A stretch of DNA of 45,824 nucleotides from Planctomycetaceae bacterium (lineage in GTDB: Bacteria > Planctomycetota > Phycisphaerae > Phycisphaerales > SM1A02): NCBI GenBank assembly GCA_947480055.1, contig CANKBX010000003.1, positions 1 to 45,824 of the forward strand. The letters run 5' to 3'. The notes below the pieces were generated by a model. That model had not been told where the DNA came from. It saw only the letters and a program-made list of their open reading frames with translations, and ran no database searches. The translations under genes and the position numbers were made by a program. Shown here piece after piece: positions 1-9,677 of the stretch. Position 1 is the first letter of the stretch. Each line of letters opens with the position of its first letter.

Positions 1-854
1 GTTTCGTTTTCACAGAACAACAACTCGTCGGACTTGTCGCAACTCAACACATACTGATCCATATGGTTTGGTGAAACAACAATGTGCCCAGGCTCTTGCA
101 TGCGCATGGCCGGCTTTGTGGCGTTGTGCACCCAACTCCAATTGTTGCGGAACCAAGCTTGTAGCAACACATGAATGTCCGCGGCTTCAGGACCTTGGTT
201 GCGAACAGTGACGCGCCACAAAATATCGTCGGGCGTGGCCTTGGCGTATTCAACCGTCACATCAAAGTGGCGCAGATCGCTGAAGGCTTCAGTGTCAAGC
301 AATTCATATTCGGGCGCATTCAGACCGCGATCGCGATTTGTGGTAATCAAGTCTTCATATGGATACGCGCGCTGCGGATATTTGTAGAGCATGCGCTGGT
401 AACTGGCGGTCGGCGTGGCGTCTTGATGCCAGTACAACTCCTTCACATCTTCGCCGTGATTGCCCTGCGAATTTGTGAGACCGAACAAGCGTTCTTTTAG
501 AATTGGATCTTTGCCGTTCCATAAACCAATGCCAAGGCAAACCCGCTGCTTTTCATCGCAGAAGCCGGCTAATCCGTCCTCGCCCCAGCGAAAGGCGCGA
601 CTGCGCGCGTGATCGTGTGGAAAATAATCCCACGCGTTGCCGTCGGCGGAATAATCTTCGCGCACGGTTCCCCATTGACGATCACTGACCCACGGACCCC
701 ACTTGCGCCAGCGATGGTCGCTCTTGTCTTCGAGCAAACGCTGACGCTCAGGATCGTTGCTTCGCTTCACTTGTAAAAATCCGTCATTGCGAAGTGTGGG
801 ATTGGGATCGGCAACAACATTTGATTTTGCGGATTTATTCGGGTCGGCGCTCAT
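1..854 (-). CDS. GH63 / MGH1-like glucosidase, partial (C-terminus beyond left edge)
   Basis: Open frame on minus strand from ATG at 854 to window edge, absent from the ORF track because no stop is inside the window. Translation includes WGTVREDYSADGNAWDYFPHDHARSRAFRWGEDGLAGFCDEKQRVCLGIGLWNGKDPILKERLFGLTNSQGNHGEDVKELYWH, typical of this glucosidase family. Confidence 0.85.
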   Translation of the reverse strand, partial: MSADPNKSAKSNVVADPNPTLRNDGFLQVKRSNDPERQRLLEDKSDHRWRKWGPWVSDRQWGTVREDYSADGNAWDYFPHDHARSRAFRWGEDGLAGFCDEKQRVCLGIGLWNGKDPILKERLFGLTNSQGNHGEDVKELYWHQDATPTASYQRMLYKYPQRAYPYEDLITTNRDRGLNAPEYELLDTEAFSDLRHFDVTVEYAKATPDDILWRVTVRNQGPEAADIHVLLQAWFRNNWSWVHNATKPAMRMQEPGHIVVSPNHMDQYVLSCDKSDELLFCENE

Positions 855-860
855 GGGTGT

Positions 861-1529
861 ATGAGAGCATCTTTAACGCGTCTTTACAAGCAAATTGGAT
901 ACGCTGTTGGGATGAATTTTGTGGCGAAAATATTTATTTCAAGGAATACAAATCGATTCACGGCGACTTGCATGATTGTTATTACAGCAGCGTGGAATTT
1001 TGGTTGCGTGACAACAACCACGCCCGTGAATGAAGATCAGTGGTTGCCCAGGCGTGATGCTCCCACCGCGGTGAAGCAAAATGCGAAGTCAGATGAGAAG
1101 TCAGATGCGAAGTCGGGCGCATTGCCAAACGATAAGCCTCGGGCGCAAGCATCAACCGAACCAGTGGTGAAACCGTGGGATATGCCCGCGGTTTCCGCGA
1201 CTAAGTCGGATTTAACTCAGCCGAGCTCGCAACAAATGCGGCAGTGTTTAGAGGGCGCGACTTGGATCAAACTTGATGAGAACGGCACGCGCCGGCGAAG
1301 TTTGAAATTAAATGCGGACGGAACATTTGTCGCCAAATCCGACGGCGAAAGTGGCGAGTTACCGGCATTCACTGGATTACTGGTGCAAGCGAAAGGCCAA
1401 TGGTCGGTCAAGGAAAATGAGTTGAGATTGCTTCCGCATGCGGGCGATCCAGTTGTGGTGCAACTGCAATGGCTTGGTGACAAGCGCTTGGTCATGATGA
1501 ACGGCGAGTCGTGGATGCGAAGCCAGTGA
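861..1529 (+). CDS. hypothetical secreted/lipoprotein (true start may be 912 or 972)
   Basis: Open frame; hydrophobic segment ending in Cys (FTATCMIVITAAWNFGC). The first ATG lies only 6 bp from the divergent gene, so an internal start is plausible. Confidence 0.55.
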   Translation: MRASLTRLYKQIGYAVGMNFVAKIFISRNTNRFTATCMIVITAAWNFGCVTTTTPVNEDQWLPRRDAPTAVKQNAKSDEKSDAKSGALPNDKPRAQASTEPVVKPWDMPAVSATKSDLTQPSSQQMRQCLEGATWIKLDENGTRRRSLKLNADGTFVAKSDGESGELPAFTGLLVQAKGQWSVKENELRLLPHAGDPVVVQLQWLGDKRLVMMNGESWMRSQ

Positions 1530-1570
1530 GGCGAATTATGAAATGTAGAAGTACAAGTTGCCCGAAAGAC

Positions 1571-2545
1571 TTAGCCTTCATCGGCGCGCATGATTGCAAT
1601 CTCTTGGCGCATTTGATCAAGCACGCGCATCTTTGCGTGCCGAATAGAAGCTTCGCTCATATCTAAATCTTTCGCGACGCTGGCAACTGGTTCGCCGCGA
1701 ACGCCGTAGCGCTCAAATGCCTCGAGCGTTTTGGGTTGGATATTTGTCTTCACTTTTTCCAAGGCGCGGCGCAACAAATGCTCCGTCCATTCACGATCCC
1801 ACGCCGCGTTTAATTCGCTTTCACCCGCCGGCGGATCATAAGATTCTGGCAAGCCAACGATGGGACGCTTGCGACGATAGCGATCACGGATGGCGTTGAG
1901 CGTGATGCGCTTGAGATAGCCGCGGAAGCGGCCCTTTGCGGGGTCATATTCAAAAACCCGGGACTGCTTGAAAAATCCAAGCATGACGTCTTGCAGAATG
2001 TCGTCCACTTCTTGTGGCTTTGCGCCGGCGTTGCGGGCGAACCCCGCGATCACGGAGCCATACATTTTTGAGAAATCATTCCAACCAACTTGGCGATCAA
2101 GCGTTCCATCGGCGCGCAGACGCAACAACATGGATGCGCTGGTTTGATACGGATCTTTGGAATCAGTTGGTGGCGGCGGAAGTTCTGGAATTTCCTGTTC
2201 GCCATCGCCATCATCTTCATCGGTGGTTGTGCGCGCGATAAATGTCCACGGCCCAATGGCGAGCACATCGCGGTCATGTAATTCCATTTTTTCATTTGGC
2301 TCAAGGCGCACGCCATTCAATAAAGTTCCCAGTGAACTTGTGGCGTCCTCAATGGTCGCGCCAGCGCGATCGATCCGCAGAACCGCGTGTCGACGCGAGA
2401 CAGATTCATCTTCTAGCACCAAACCAGAATCGGTTGCGCGGCCAATGATGCAAGTGGAATTTCCCTCTATACGAACACCGGGACAGGCTGGGCCGCTCGC
2501 CCGAATGAGCGAAAGAAATTTATTTGTTTTTGGGAGGGGCGCCAT
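1571..2545 (-). CDS. FHA domain - ECF-type sigma-70 factor fusion
   Basis: N-terminal FHA signature (IIGRATDSGLVLEDESVSRRHAVLRID...SLGTLLNGVRL), then sigma regions (DDILQDVMLGFFKQSRVFEYDPAKGRFRGYLKRITLNAIRDRYRRKRP ... EPVASVAKDLDMSEASIRHAKMRVLDQMRQE). Confidence 0.9.
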   Translation of the reverse strand: MAPLPKTNKFLSLIRASGPACPGVRIEGNSTCIIGRATDSGLVLEDESVSRRHAVLRIDRAGATIEDATSSLGTLLNGVRLEPNEKMELHDRDVLAIGPWTFIARTTTDEDDGDGEQEIPELPPPPTDSKDPYQTSASMLLRLRADGTLDRQVGWNDFSKMYGSVIAGFARNAGAKPQEVDDILQDVMLGFFKQSRVFEYDPAKGRFRGYLKRITLNAIRDRYRRKRPIVGLPESYDPPAGESELNAAWDREWTEHLLRRALEKVKTNIQPKTLEAFERYGVRGEPVASVAKDLDMSEASIRHAKMRVLDQMRQEIAIMRADEG

Positions 2546-2596
2546 GGTGAAGTGTGAATAGTGACCGCAAATCGGCGACCATGCAAGCCAACATTT

Positions 2597-4423
2597 TTAT
2601 TGATTGGCGGACGTGTTGGCGGGCGTCACGCTTTGGCTGGTTGAAAGCGTTCGGAACAAAGAACTTATTTTTTTTGATAGTTTTTCATTGAGTTCCGGGG
2701 CATCTTCCAGCGCGGTTTGTGCTTTATTAAGAAATGACACAGCATCAGAATTTTTGCCTTCTGCCGCTGAAATACGCGCCAATTCTAAATATGCCCGCGC
2801 AAGGTCGTCGGTGTCGGCTGGCGATTCAGACAAAAATTCCCGGCGGGCCTTGTCGGCGTTGCGGCGCGCATCAATGAACGAACCATCCGCGCGAAGCGAT
2901 CCAGCAAGAAGCAGTTCCGTTTCCGCAAGTAGGCGCGTTTGATCATTTGATTGAAGAAGTTCAATGGCTCGCGAAAATTCCTGGGCGGCAAGGTCGTTGC
3001 GATTTTGCGAAATCCACAAGTGACCCATGGACGCACGCACGCGCGCCTCCATGATTGGATCGTTGTTCAAGCGAAGTCCGGCAAGTCGGCTGGCCTCCGC
3101 CAAAATGTCCGCCGAGGTTCGTGGGGTCGCGGCCGGTTTAGAAATAATTTCAGTAAGCAACTCCGTTATGAGAATGGTGGCGTCGTTGGCGCCTTGCGAA
3201 GCAATTTCGGCGCGATCTTTTGCCGCCAAGGCCATGGCGCGCTGTGAACGCGCGTTTAAGAAACTCGCAGTCAAGGCAAGAATGGCGATCAACGCAAGAG
3301 AGACGGCGAGTGGGTGGTGACTCATCGCGCGCTTCAGTCTTCGCGGCGGCGTGTCGGGGCGCGCATGCACGGATTCGCCGCGGCGGAAACGCTCCAGATC
3401 TTGCGCAAGAGTGAGCGCGGAGTCGTAGCGGCGGCGCGGATCGCGGCAAAGACAGCGCGAGATGATGGCGTTGAGATCTCCGCGCAATTCAGAAATAATA
3501 TGAGCGGGAGTTGTGGATCGATTTTGCGCGGCCAATTTCTTTTCCGCATCGGGAAGTTTTTTAAACAACTCATGAGCCGCGCGGGTGTCATCATCATCGG
3601 GCAAACAGTCGGTGAGAAGCCGCAGCATGACCGCGCCAAGCGAGTAAATATCCATGCGGGAATTCGCCTCCCCGGTGCGTAGATTTCGCGCTTCGGGCGC
3701 CATGAAAGTTGGAGTGCCAACCAAAGCACCCGCGCGTTCATCGGGATTCGTAGGATCAAACGCGGCGCGCGCAACTCCGAAATCAATCACTTTCACAACC
3801 GCTTCATCGGCATCAAGAGAAACAAGAATGTTGGAGGGCTTGAGATCGCGGTGAATCACGCCGCGTTGATGGGCGTGATGAACCGCGCGGCAAACTTGCG
3901 CCATGAGATCCATTCGTTGACCAAGTGAATGACCTGCGACATCACAAGCTTGTGTGATTGGAGAACCCGCGGCCAATTCCATCGCGAACCACGGACGACC
4001 ATCGGCTGATTCACCGGCCTCGAAAATTTTGATCAAGCCAGGATGATCAAGAAGCGCGACAACGTGGCGCTCGCTCTCAAAGCGCGCGCGACTTGATGCG
4101 TCAAGGCGATCGGGTCGAAGAATTTTAAACGCCACAGAGCGGCGCAGTGGTTCATCTTGTTCCGCAAGCCACACAATTCCAAAGCCGCCCTCACCAAGCA
4201 CGCTGCGAAGGTGATACGGACCAATGCAAATTTCCGGTTTGATTTCTGTTTGCCCCAAAACGCTTTGCGGCGCGTTGCCCGCGGTGGGCAGCAATTCCAA
4301 AGCCTTGTTCAGCGTGGAGCGGTTGCCGTGAAGCAACTCGCGCAAAGCGGCCGCGCGGCGAGATGCGGGTAGCGAAAGCACCTTTCGAATCGCTTCTTCT
4401 GCTGTAATAGCCGGCAACGTCAT
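2597..4423 (-). CDS. serine/threonine protein kinase with C-terminal TM segment and TPR-like region
   Basis: Kinase motifs LGEGGFGIVWLA, VAFKIL, GVIHRDLKPSNILV, VIDFGVARA; TM LAVSLALIAILALTASFL. Start taken at ATG 4423 (MTLPAITAEEAIRKVL) rather than the ORF-track start at 4768. Confidence 0.93.
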   Translation of the reverse strand: MTLPAITAEEAIRKVLSLPASRRAAALRELLHGNRSTLNKALELLPTAGNAPQSVLGQTEIKPEICIGPYHLRSVLGEGGFGIVWLAEQDEPLRRSVAFKILRPDRLDASSRARFESERHVVALLDHPGLIKIFEAGESADGRPWFAMELAAGSPITQACDVAGHSLGQRMDLMAQVCRAVHHAHQRGVIHRDLKPSNILVSLDADEAVVKVIDFGVARAAFDPTNPDERAGALVGTPTFMAPEARNLRTGEANSRMDIYSLGAVMLRLLTDCLPDDDDTRAAHELFKKLPDAEKKLAAQNRSTTPAHIISELRGDLNAIISRCLCRDPRRRYDSALTLAQDLERFRRGESVHARPDTPPRRLKRAMSHHPLAVSLALIAILALTASFLNARSQRAMALAAKDRAEIASQGANDATILITELLTEIISKPAATPRTSADILAEASRLAGLRLNNDPIMEARVRASMGHLWISQNRNDLAAQEFSRAIELLQSNDQTRLLAETELLLAGSLRADGSFIDARRNADKARREFLSESPADTDDLARAYLELARISAAEGKNSDAVSFLNKAQTALEDAPELNEKLSKKISSLFRTLSTSQSVTPANTSANQ

Positions 4424-4462
4424 GCGAGCATGGTAAGCATTACGGCGGTTACCTTTAAGCGT

Positions 4463-5299
4463 ATGGACAACTTTTCTTTGCAAGGAAAAACCGCGCTGGT
4501 GTGCGGGGCGACACAGGGAATTGGTTACGCGACGGCGCAGGCGCTGGCCGCGGCGGGAGCCAGGGTGATTCTTTGTGGACGCAATGATGAAGGTCTTGCA
4601 AAGGCGCTTGAAGAATTGCCCAAGGTGAACCAAGTTGCGCGTGGCGTGAATACAAATGCTGAGTCGGTGACCACGTATCAACACGAAATTATGTTGGTGG
4701 ACCACGCAAATCCTGTGGCGGTGGAGAAAGCTGCCGACGCATTGGTGGCGCGAATCGGCGCGGTGCATATTTTGGTTGTGAACACAGGCGCGCCGGAAGC
4801 GGGATATTTAATAGACGCGTCAACGGATGAAATTGACAAGTGCGTTGCGCAACTTTTATCCGCCGCGCACAAGTTAGCGCAAGTGTGCGCGCCGGTCATG
4901 CGCGCGGCGAAATATGGACGGATTATTGTCGTGGGCAGCACAAGTATTGAGCGGCCAATTCGTGGTCATGGAGTGAGCAATGTCGCGCGCGCGGCCATGG
5001 CCAATTGGACCCGCACGCTTGCGGGAGAACTTGGTGGATTTGCAATTACGGCGAACTTGATCATGCCAGGACCAACGCGTACGCAACGACTTGAGTCCAT
5101 CATTGCTGGGCGCGCCAAGCGTTCAGGTAGTTCTGTTGAGGAAGTGGAGGCGTCGATGATCGGAAAAATTCCTACGGGTCGGTTTGCATCGCCACAAGAA
5201 ATTGCCGCGGTGATTGCGTTTATCGCTTCGCCCGCGGCGGCGTATGTGAACGGCGCGTTGATTGCGGTTGATGGCGGAATGTTGTGCATGCAGAGTTGA
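4463..5299 (+). CDS. SDR-family oxidoreductase
   Basis: MDNFSLQGKTALVCGATQGIGYATAQALAAAGARVILCGRN (TGxxxGIG-like), C-terminal VNGALIAVDGGM. Confidence 0.9.
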   Translation: MDNFSLQGKTALVCGATQGIGYATAQALAAAGARVILCGRNDEGLAKALEELPKVNQVARGVNTNAESVTTYQHEIMLVDHANPVAVEKAADALVARIGAVHILVVNTGAPEAGYLIDASTDEIDKCVAQLLSAAHKLAQVCAPVMRAAKYGRIIVVGSTSIERPIRGHGVSNVARAAMANWTRTLAGELGGFAITANLIMPGPTRTQRLESIIAGRAKRSGSSVEEVEASMIGKIPTGRFASPQEIAAVIAFIASPAAAYVNGALIAVDGGMLCMQS

Positions 5300-5327
5300 A
5301 CCCGAGCAAGAGCGTTACCATGATCGC

Positions 5328-6242
5328 GTGAAAAACATTCCTCCAAACTTTAAAACCATTTTTAAATTATCAATACAAATTGCCGCGTGCGCGGGAGTTT
5401 TATGCGGATGTGTCGCGGCGGCGCGCAAGATTGGCTCCAACGCCAACAATTCGGATTCAAGCGCGGCAACTTCACATGACACGTCCACCACGGCGTTGCG
5501 TTGGTCTGGCTCGTTCATGAATTCCAGCGGAACTTCTGGCGGGCAAGCGCGCTTTGTGATCGAGCAATCGGGGCGTGTGCGCGGAAGCATGACCGACACC
5601 GTGTGGTCGCAAGCAAATCCAACTGTGCCGCCGCGCGTCGCAACAGTTTCAGGCTTGTTGGGTCCAGGCGATGACATTGGTTTGACCGTGACGTGGACCG
5701 GCGGCTCGTATTTTTCATATGCGGGAACGTGGTCGCATCCAACAGCAGGTTCGCTGGGCGCAAATTTGAAAGCGACCACAACCAACGGCCAAAGCCAAGT
5801 CGATCAAATCACACTCGCTTTGCATGAGCAAGGAATTCCAGGTACGCCGCCGTATGGCGTTGCTCAAAAAACTGTCATGCCAGATTTTCAGAAACAGTGG
5901 ACTGGAACATGGACGGTGAATTGGTTCGACGGAGGCGCGGATTGGGGCACGGGCACGATTCGCGTTACGTCGGACGGCGCAATGAGCGGCGCGTTGGTGG
6001 ATGACGGATTTAATTCAACCGAATGGAATAAGTCTATTTCCGCGGCATTTGCAGGCAAAATCGCACCCGATGGAAGCACATCGGCGACAGTGACTTGGTC
6101 GGACACCAGACCAGTGTGGCCAGTGGCGGGCAAAGCATATTTTGTTGATCCAGAAAAGTTTCAATTGAACTTCACGCCGGCGACCAATGCCGCAACGCCG
6201 GCAAATTCAATCACTATGACATTCATGCGCGGTCATGGTTGA
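5328..6242 (+). CDS. hypothetical lipoprotein
   Basis: GTG start with signal-peptide/lipobox-like segment IQIAACAGVLCGC followed by a Ser/Asn-rich linker; the ORF-track start at 5262 is TTG and overlaps the upstream gene. Confidence 0.6.
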   Translation: MKNIPPNFKTIFKLSIQIAACAGVLCGCVAAARKIGSNANNSDSSAATSHDTSTTALRWSGSFMNSSGTSGGQARFVIEQSGRVRGSMTDTVWSQANPTVPPRVATVSGLLGPGDDIGLTVTWTGGSYFSYAGTWSHPTAGSLGANLKATTTNGQSQVDQITLALHEQGIPGTPPYGVAQKTVMPDFQKQWTGTWTVNWFDGGADWGTGTIRVTSDGAMSGALVDDGFNSTEWNKSISAAFAGKIAPDGSTSATVTWSDTRPVWPVAGKAYFVDPEKFQLNFTPATNAATPANSITMTFMRGHG

Positions 6243-6356
6243 TGAATGAGTTGGTGGTGATGCGCGTGGCGATTGAATTGTTGAGTGCGGTCGAATTTTT
6301 TATTTAAGCAATGTGTCAAGTTGTGTGAAACGCTCGTGTTGTTTGAGCGACAAAAT

Positions 6357-9300
6357 TTATGGCGCGTTCTTGGGTTGCAGTGTGGACAAATAAGCCACCA
6401 CGTCGCGCAACTCGCGCGGTGAAAGCAACACGCTCATGGTTGGCATGGCGCTCACGGGACCAAATCCCGCCGCAAGTTTTGCATTTGGTTGCACCAAACT
6501 TTCAAGCAAGCCGCGGCGGTCATATCGCGTGGCAACACCTTCAAGCGATGGGCCCGCGTGTCCGCCACCGCCGGCAATAGCGTGGCAGCGCAAGCATTGC
6601 GAGGCGGAGTTTGCGGCGACAATGCGCTGACCTTGCTCCGCGTTGCCGCCTTCAACGCACGCGTTGAATATTGGAAATGGATCGGGACTTGCGAAATTTT
6701 TCTTCCAGTCTGCGAGCGATTGTGCAAACTCCGGCTCTTGGCGTGCTTCGCATGCCTGAATTATTTCTAATTGCAAAGGCGCGGAAAGAGTTCCTTGCGC
6801 GAGTTGCTGCGCGAGTGGTTTGAGCGCGTTGGCCGCGGCAATATCTTGCATTGAAGCGAGCGCGGTAATGGCTTCTTGTTGCTCAATGATTTCGCCGTGA
6901 AGAATTGCCTGCTGTAAAAGTGCAATGGCTTTCGCGGGATTTTCTTTTGCAAACACGCTACGCGCCGCCGCACGCAACTTTGGATTCTGCGACATCAATG
7001 CAGCATCAACCGCGTTGGCCAGTTGAGGATTGTGTTCCTGCGCAAGTAGCCGCAAACAACTGGCGCGTTCGCCGGCGTTTGCATTTGTATCCAGCGCGGT
7101 GCGCAGTGCGGCCGCGGAATCAAGTTCAACGCCAACCTTGCCAGCAAGCTCACGCGCTTTGCCACGCAATTCCTCGTCTGGTGAATTCTGAGCCAACGCG
7201 GGCAAAGACAACATCAATGCGCGCTTCCAGATTTTTTCATCGCGAGTCTTGGCGTCGATATCAATCACGCGTCCATGCACGGGTTCGCGCGCGCCGGGCG
7301 CCGACCATTCCGCAAGTGCTTCAAACGCAAGCATGCGCGCCGCCGGGGAAATAAGAGTGCTTTGGGAAAGTTCAGCAAGGCGATTCACCGCGGCGGCGTC
7401 AGCCAACAATCGATTGGTCGCAATAATGCGCCGCAATAGCGGCAATGTGCGAGGATCTTGTTGCGTGAACGCACCAACATTTGTCTGGGAACTATTTGCG
7501 TGATCGCAAAATCGCTCGCCAAGCGTCGCCAACATTTGTATTTGTGATTCAATGTTCAAGTCGTAAATAGCGCGCGCCGCTTCAAGCGCAATGGTGGCGT
7601 CGGAATCAAAGAGCAAGCGGCCAATTGCAGGATCACGCATTTGCCGAAGCGCCAGCAACGCGCCCAAGCGCACCTGCGGAAATTGATCCGCGGCCATGAT
7701 TTCTAGTTTTGCGCGATCACCAATGCGAGCAAGCGCCGTTGTGGCGGCTTGTCGTAGCCACGGATCGGCGTTGTCATTTTCCCAAAGCACCGCGGTGAGA
7801 TTTGCAATTGCATCCTTGTCTTGCAAGCGACCGAGTGCTGCGCAGGCGTACGCGCGTGCGCGCGGATTTTCATCCAGCGTCATTGCGCGAATTAGATCAA
7901 GCGACTTCAGGCAGCGCGAATCACCCAACGCGCGTGTGGCTTGAGCCTTCAACTCTGAATTTGGATCTGCCGCGAGTTGCATCAGTTCATCACACGCCTT
8001 GTCGCCGGCGGGCGTTGCACTAAATTTCCGCGCCACCACACCAAGCGCCCACAATCCATGCAGACGCGCGCGTTCTGGTGTTTCAAAATTATGCGTAAGC
8101 GCAATAAGCGAATCAATCGCCGCGCCACCACGCGCCGCCAACTCCAAGTGCGCGCCCTGGCGCACACGGCGATCCGCATGATCAAGCCACGCCAGTAAAT
8201 CACTTGTGTCAGCGTCACGAAACCCTTTTTTCAAAATGTTCGCGCCACCCGCAGCCTTCGCCTTTTCCAATGATTCTGGCTGCCAAATGCGATATAAACG
8301 ACCCGTGCCATCGCTCGTCCAACCATCAAACCAATCGGTCACCCACATGCAACCGTCGGTGCCAAAGTCAACGTCCGTGGGCAACACCTCGCGCAAAAAA
8401 ACCTCCGCGTCTTTTATTTCATAGCCCGCGCCCTTAGGCTCAAGTTTGAAAGACCAAATTTGGCTGTACGCGTCTCCACCAAGAAAATCACATACGAACA
8501 TTGCGCCGTTGTATTTTTCTGGAAAGCCAACGCCGGGGTAACTCACAAGACCCGAAGGACCATCGGTGAGATGCGCGACCGGCGGAGTGATCCACGCGGG
8601 TTGCACAACATCAGTTGGATCAAACATGAACCACTCGTGCTCTTGATCCCACGCCCCGCGCTTGTTGGGGCCCTCCAAAGTTTGATAGTGCATTTCCCAC
8701 CCCACATCTCCACCATCGGGAAGATATTCCACGCGCGCTTTGTCGCCGCCGTCGGAGTTGTTGTCAACGGTGAATAGATCGCCAAGGTCATTGAACGCGA
8801 GTTCCTGCGGATTGCGCAGTCCACGAAAGACAACTTCAAGATTTGAGCCATCAAGTTCACAGCGAAATACGGCTCCGCGCGCTGCGTCTTGCAGCACCGC
8901 GCCCTCTTTTGTGCGAACGTTGTAGCCGCGATCACCAATGCTCCAGTACAAGCGGCCATCCATTCCTAGAACAAGCCCGTGCATGTCGTGGCCGCGCAAG
9001 CTTGTTTTCACACCAAAGCCCGTGAACATTTTCTCGCGCACCTCGGCCACGCCGTCACTATCTTTGTCTTGAAAGCGCCACAAGTTTGGAATGCAAGTCA
9101 CAAACACACTGTCGCCAACCTGCAACGCGCCGGCCGCGGTTCCATCAAGTGGCTCACGCAACTCGCCAGAAAAATTCACCGCGGTGTCAGCAACGCCATC
9201 ACCGTTTGTATCCGTGACATGTTTCACGCGGTCGGCATACTTGGTGTACCAATCCATGCCGTTCACGCGCTTGTCCGCGTACTTGGCGTAAATCGCCAAG

Positions 9301-9638
9301 CGTTCTTCAACAGTGCGCGCGCGCAAATCTTCCATAAGCCACCACGGCGAATAGCGATTGTCCTCCACGCCGCGATCCTGGCGCTCGCTTTCAACCACCA
9401 TCAATGATCCATCATTGAGCACGGTGAATGCAACTGGGTCCGCAACAAGCGGCTCTTTTGCCCACAATTTCCATTGAAAACCATCTGGCGGCTTCACGCC
9501 CTCGGGATCGTGCGCGGGCTCGGTCGTGGTTGCCGCGGTTGCGCTGGATTGATCGACCTGATTTTTTTCAGATGTGGTTTGATAGCGCGCGGCCAGCAAA
9601 ATTGGCATGAATAAAATAAGAATAATTCGAAGGATCAC
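6357..9638 (-). CDS. PVC-type membrane-bound dehydrogenase: NHL/sorbosone-dehydrogenase-like + HEAT repeats + C-terminal c-type cytochrome
   Basis: VKPPDGFQWKLWAKEPLVADPVAFTVLNDGSLMVVE..., HEAT-like central region, heme motif CLRCH in SQCLRCHAIAGGGGHAGPSLEGVATRYDRRGLLESLVQPNAKLA. Confidence 0.92.
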   Translation of the reverse strand: MILRIILILFMPILLAARYQTTSEKNQVDQSSATAATTTEPAHDPEGVKPPDGFQWKLWAKEPLVADPVAFTVLNDGSLMVVESERQDRGVEDNRYSPWWLMEDLRARTVEERLAIYAKYADKRVNGMDWYTKYADRVKHVTDTNGDGVADTAVNFSGELREPLDGTAAGALQVGDSVFVTCIPNLWRFQDKDSDGVAEVREKMFTGFGVKTSLRGHDMHGLVLGMDGRLYWSIGDRGYNVRTKEGAVLQDAARGAVFRCELDGSNLEVVFRGLRNPQELAFNDLGDLFTVDNNSDGGDKARVEYLPDGGDVGWEMHYQTLEGPNKRGAWDQEHEWFMFDPTDVVQPAWITPPVAHLTDGPSGLVSYPGVGFPEKYNGAMFVCDFLGGDAYSQIWSFKLEPKGAGYEIKDAEVFLREVLPTDVDFGTDGCMWVTDWFDGWTSDGTGRLYRIWQPESLEKAKAAGGANILKKGFRDADTSDLLAWLDHADRRVRQGAHLELAARGGAAIDSLIALTHNFETPERARLHGLWALGVVARKFSATPAGDKACDELMQLAADPNSELKAQATRALGDSRCLKSLDLIRAMTLDENPRARAYACAALGRLQDKDAIANLTAVLWENDNADPWLRQAATTALARIGDRAKLEIMAADQFPQVRLGALLALRQMRDPAIGRLLFDSDATIALEAARAIYDLNIESQIQMLATLGERFCDHANSSQTNVGAFTQQDPRTLPLLRRIIATNRLLADAAAVNRLAELSQSTLISPAARMLAFEALAEWSAPGAREPVHGRVIDIDAKTRDEKIWKRALMLSLPALAQNSPDEELRGKARELAGKVGVELDSAAALRTALDTNANAGERASCLRLLAQEHNPQLANAVDAALMSQNPKLRAAARSVFAKENPAKAIALLQQAILHGEIIEQQEAITALASMQDIAAANALKPLAQQLAQGTLSAPLQLEIIQACEARQEPEFAQSLADWKKNFASPDPFPIFNACVEGGNAEQGQRIVAANSASQCLRCHAIAGGGGHAGPSLEGVATRYDRRGLLESLVQPNAKLAAGFGPVSAMPTMSVLLSPRELRDVVAYLSTLQPKNAP

Positions 9639-9677
9639 ACCACCATACTAAGCAACATCCACCAAAGATCTCTACCG

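Noticed and set aside
2597-4768. Kinase ORF extended to 4768
   Set aside because: The extra N-terminal ~115 residues are antisense to the SDR gene and look non-coding; the kinase protein begins sensibly at ATG 4423.
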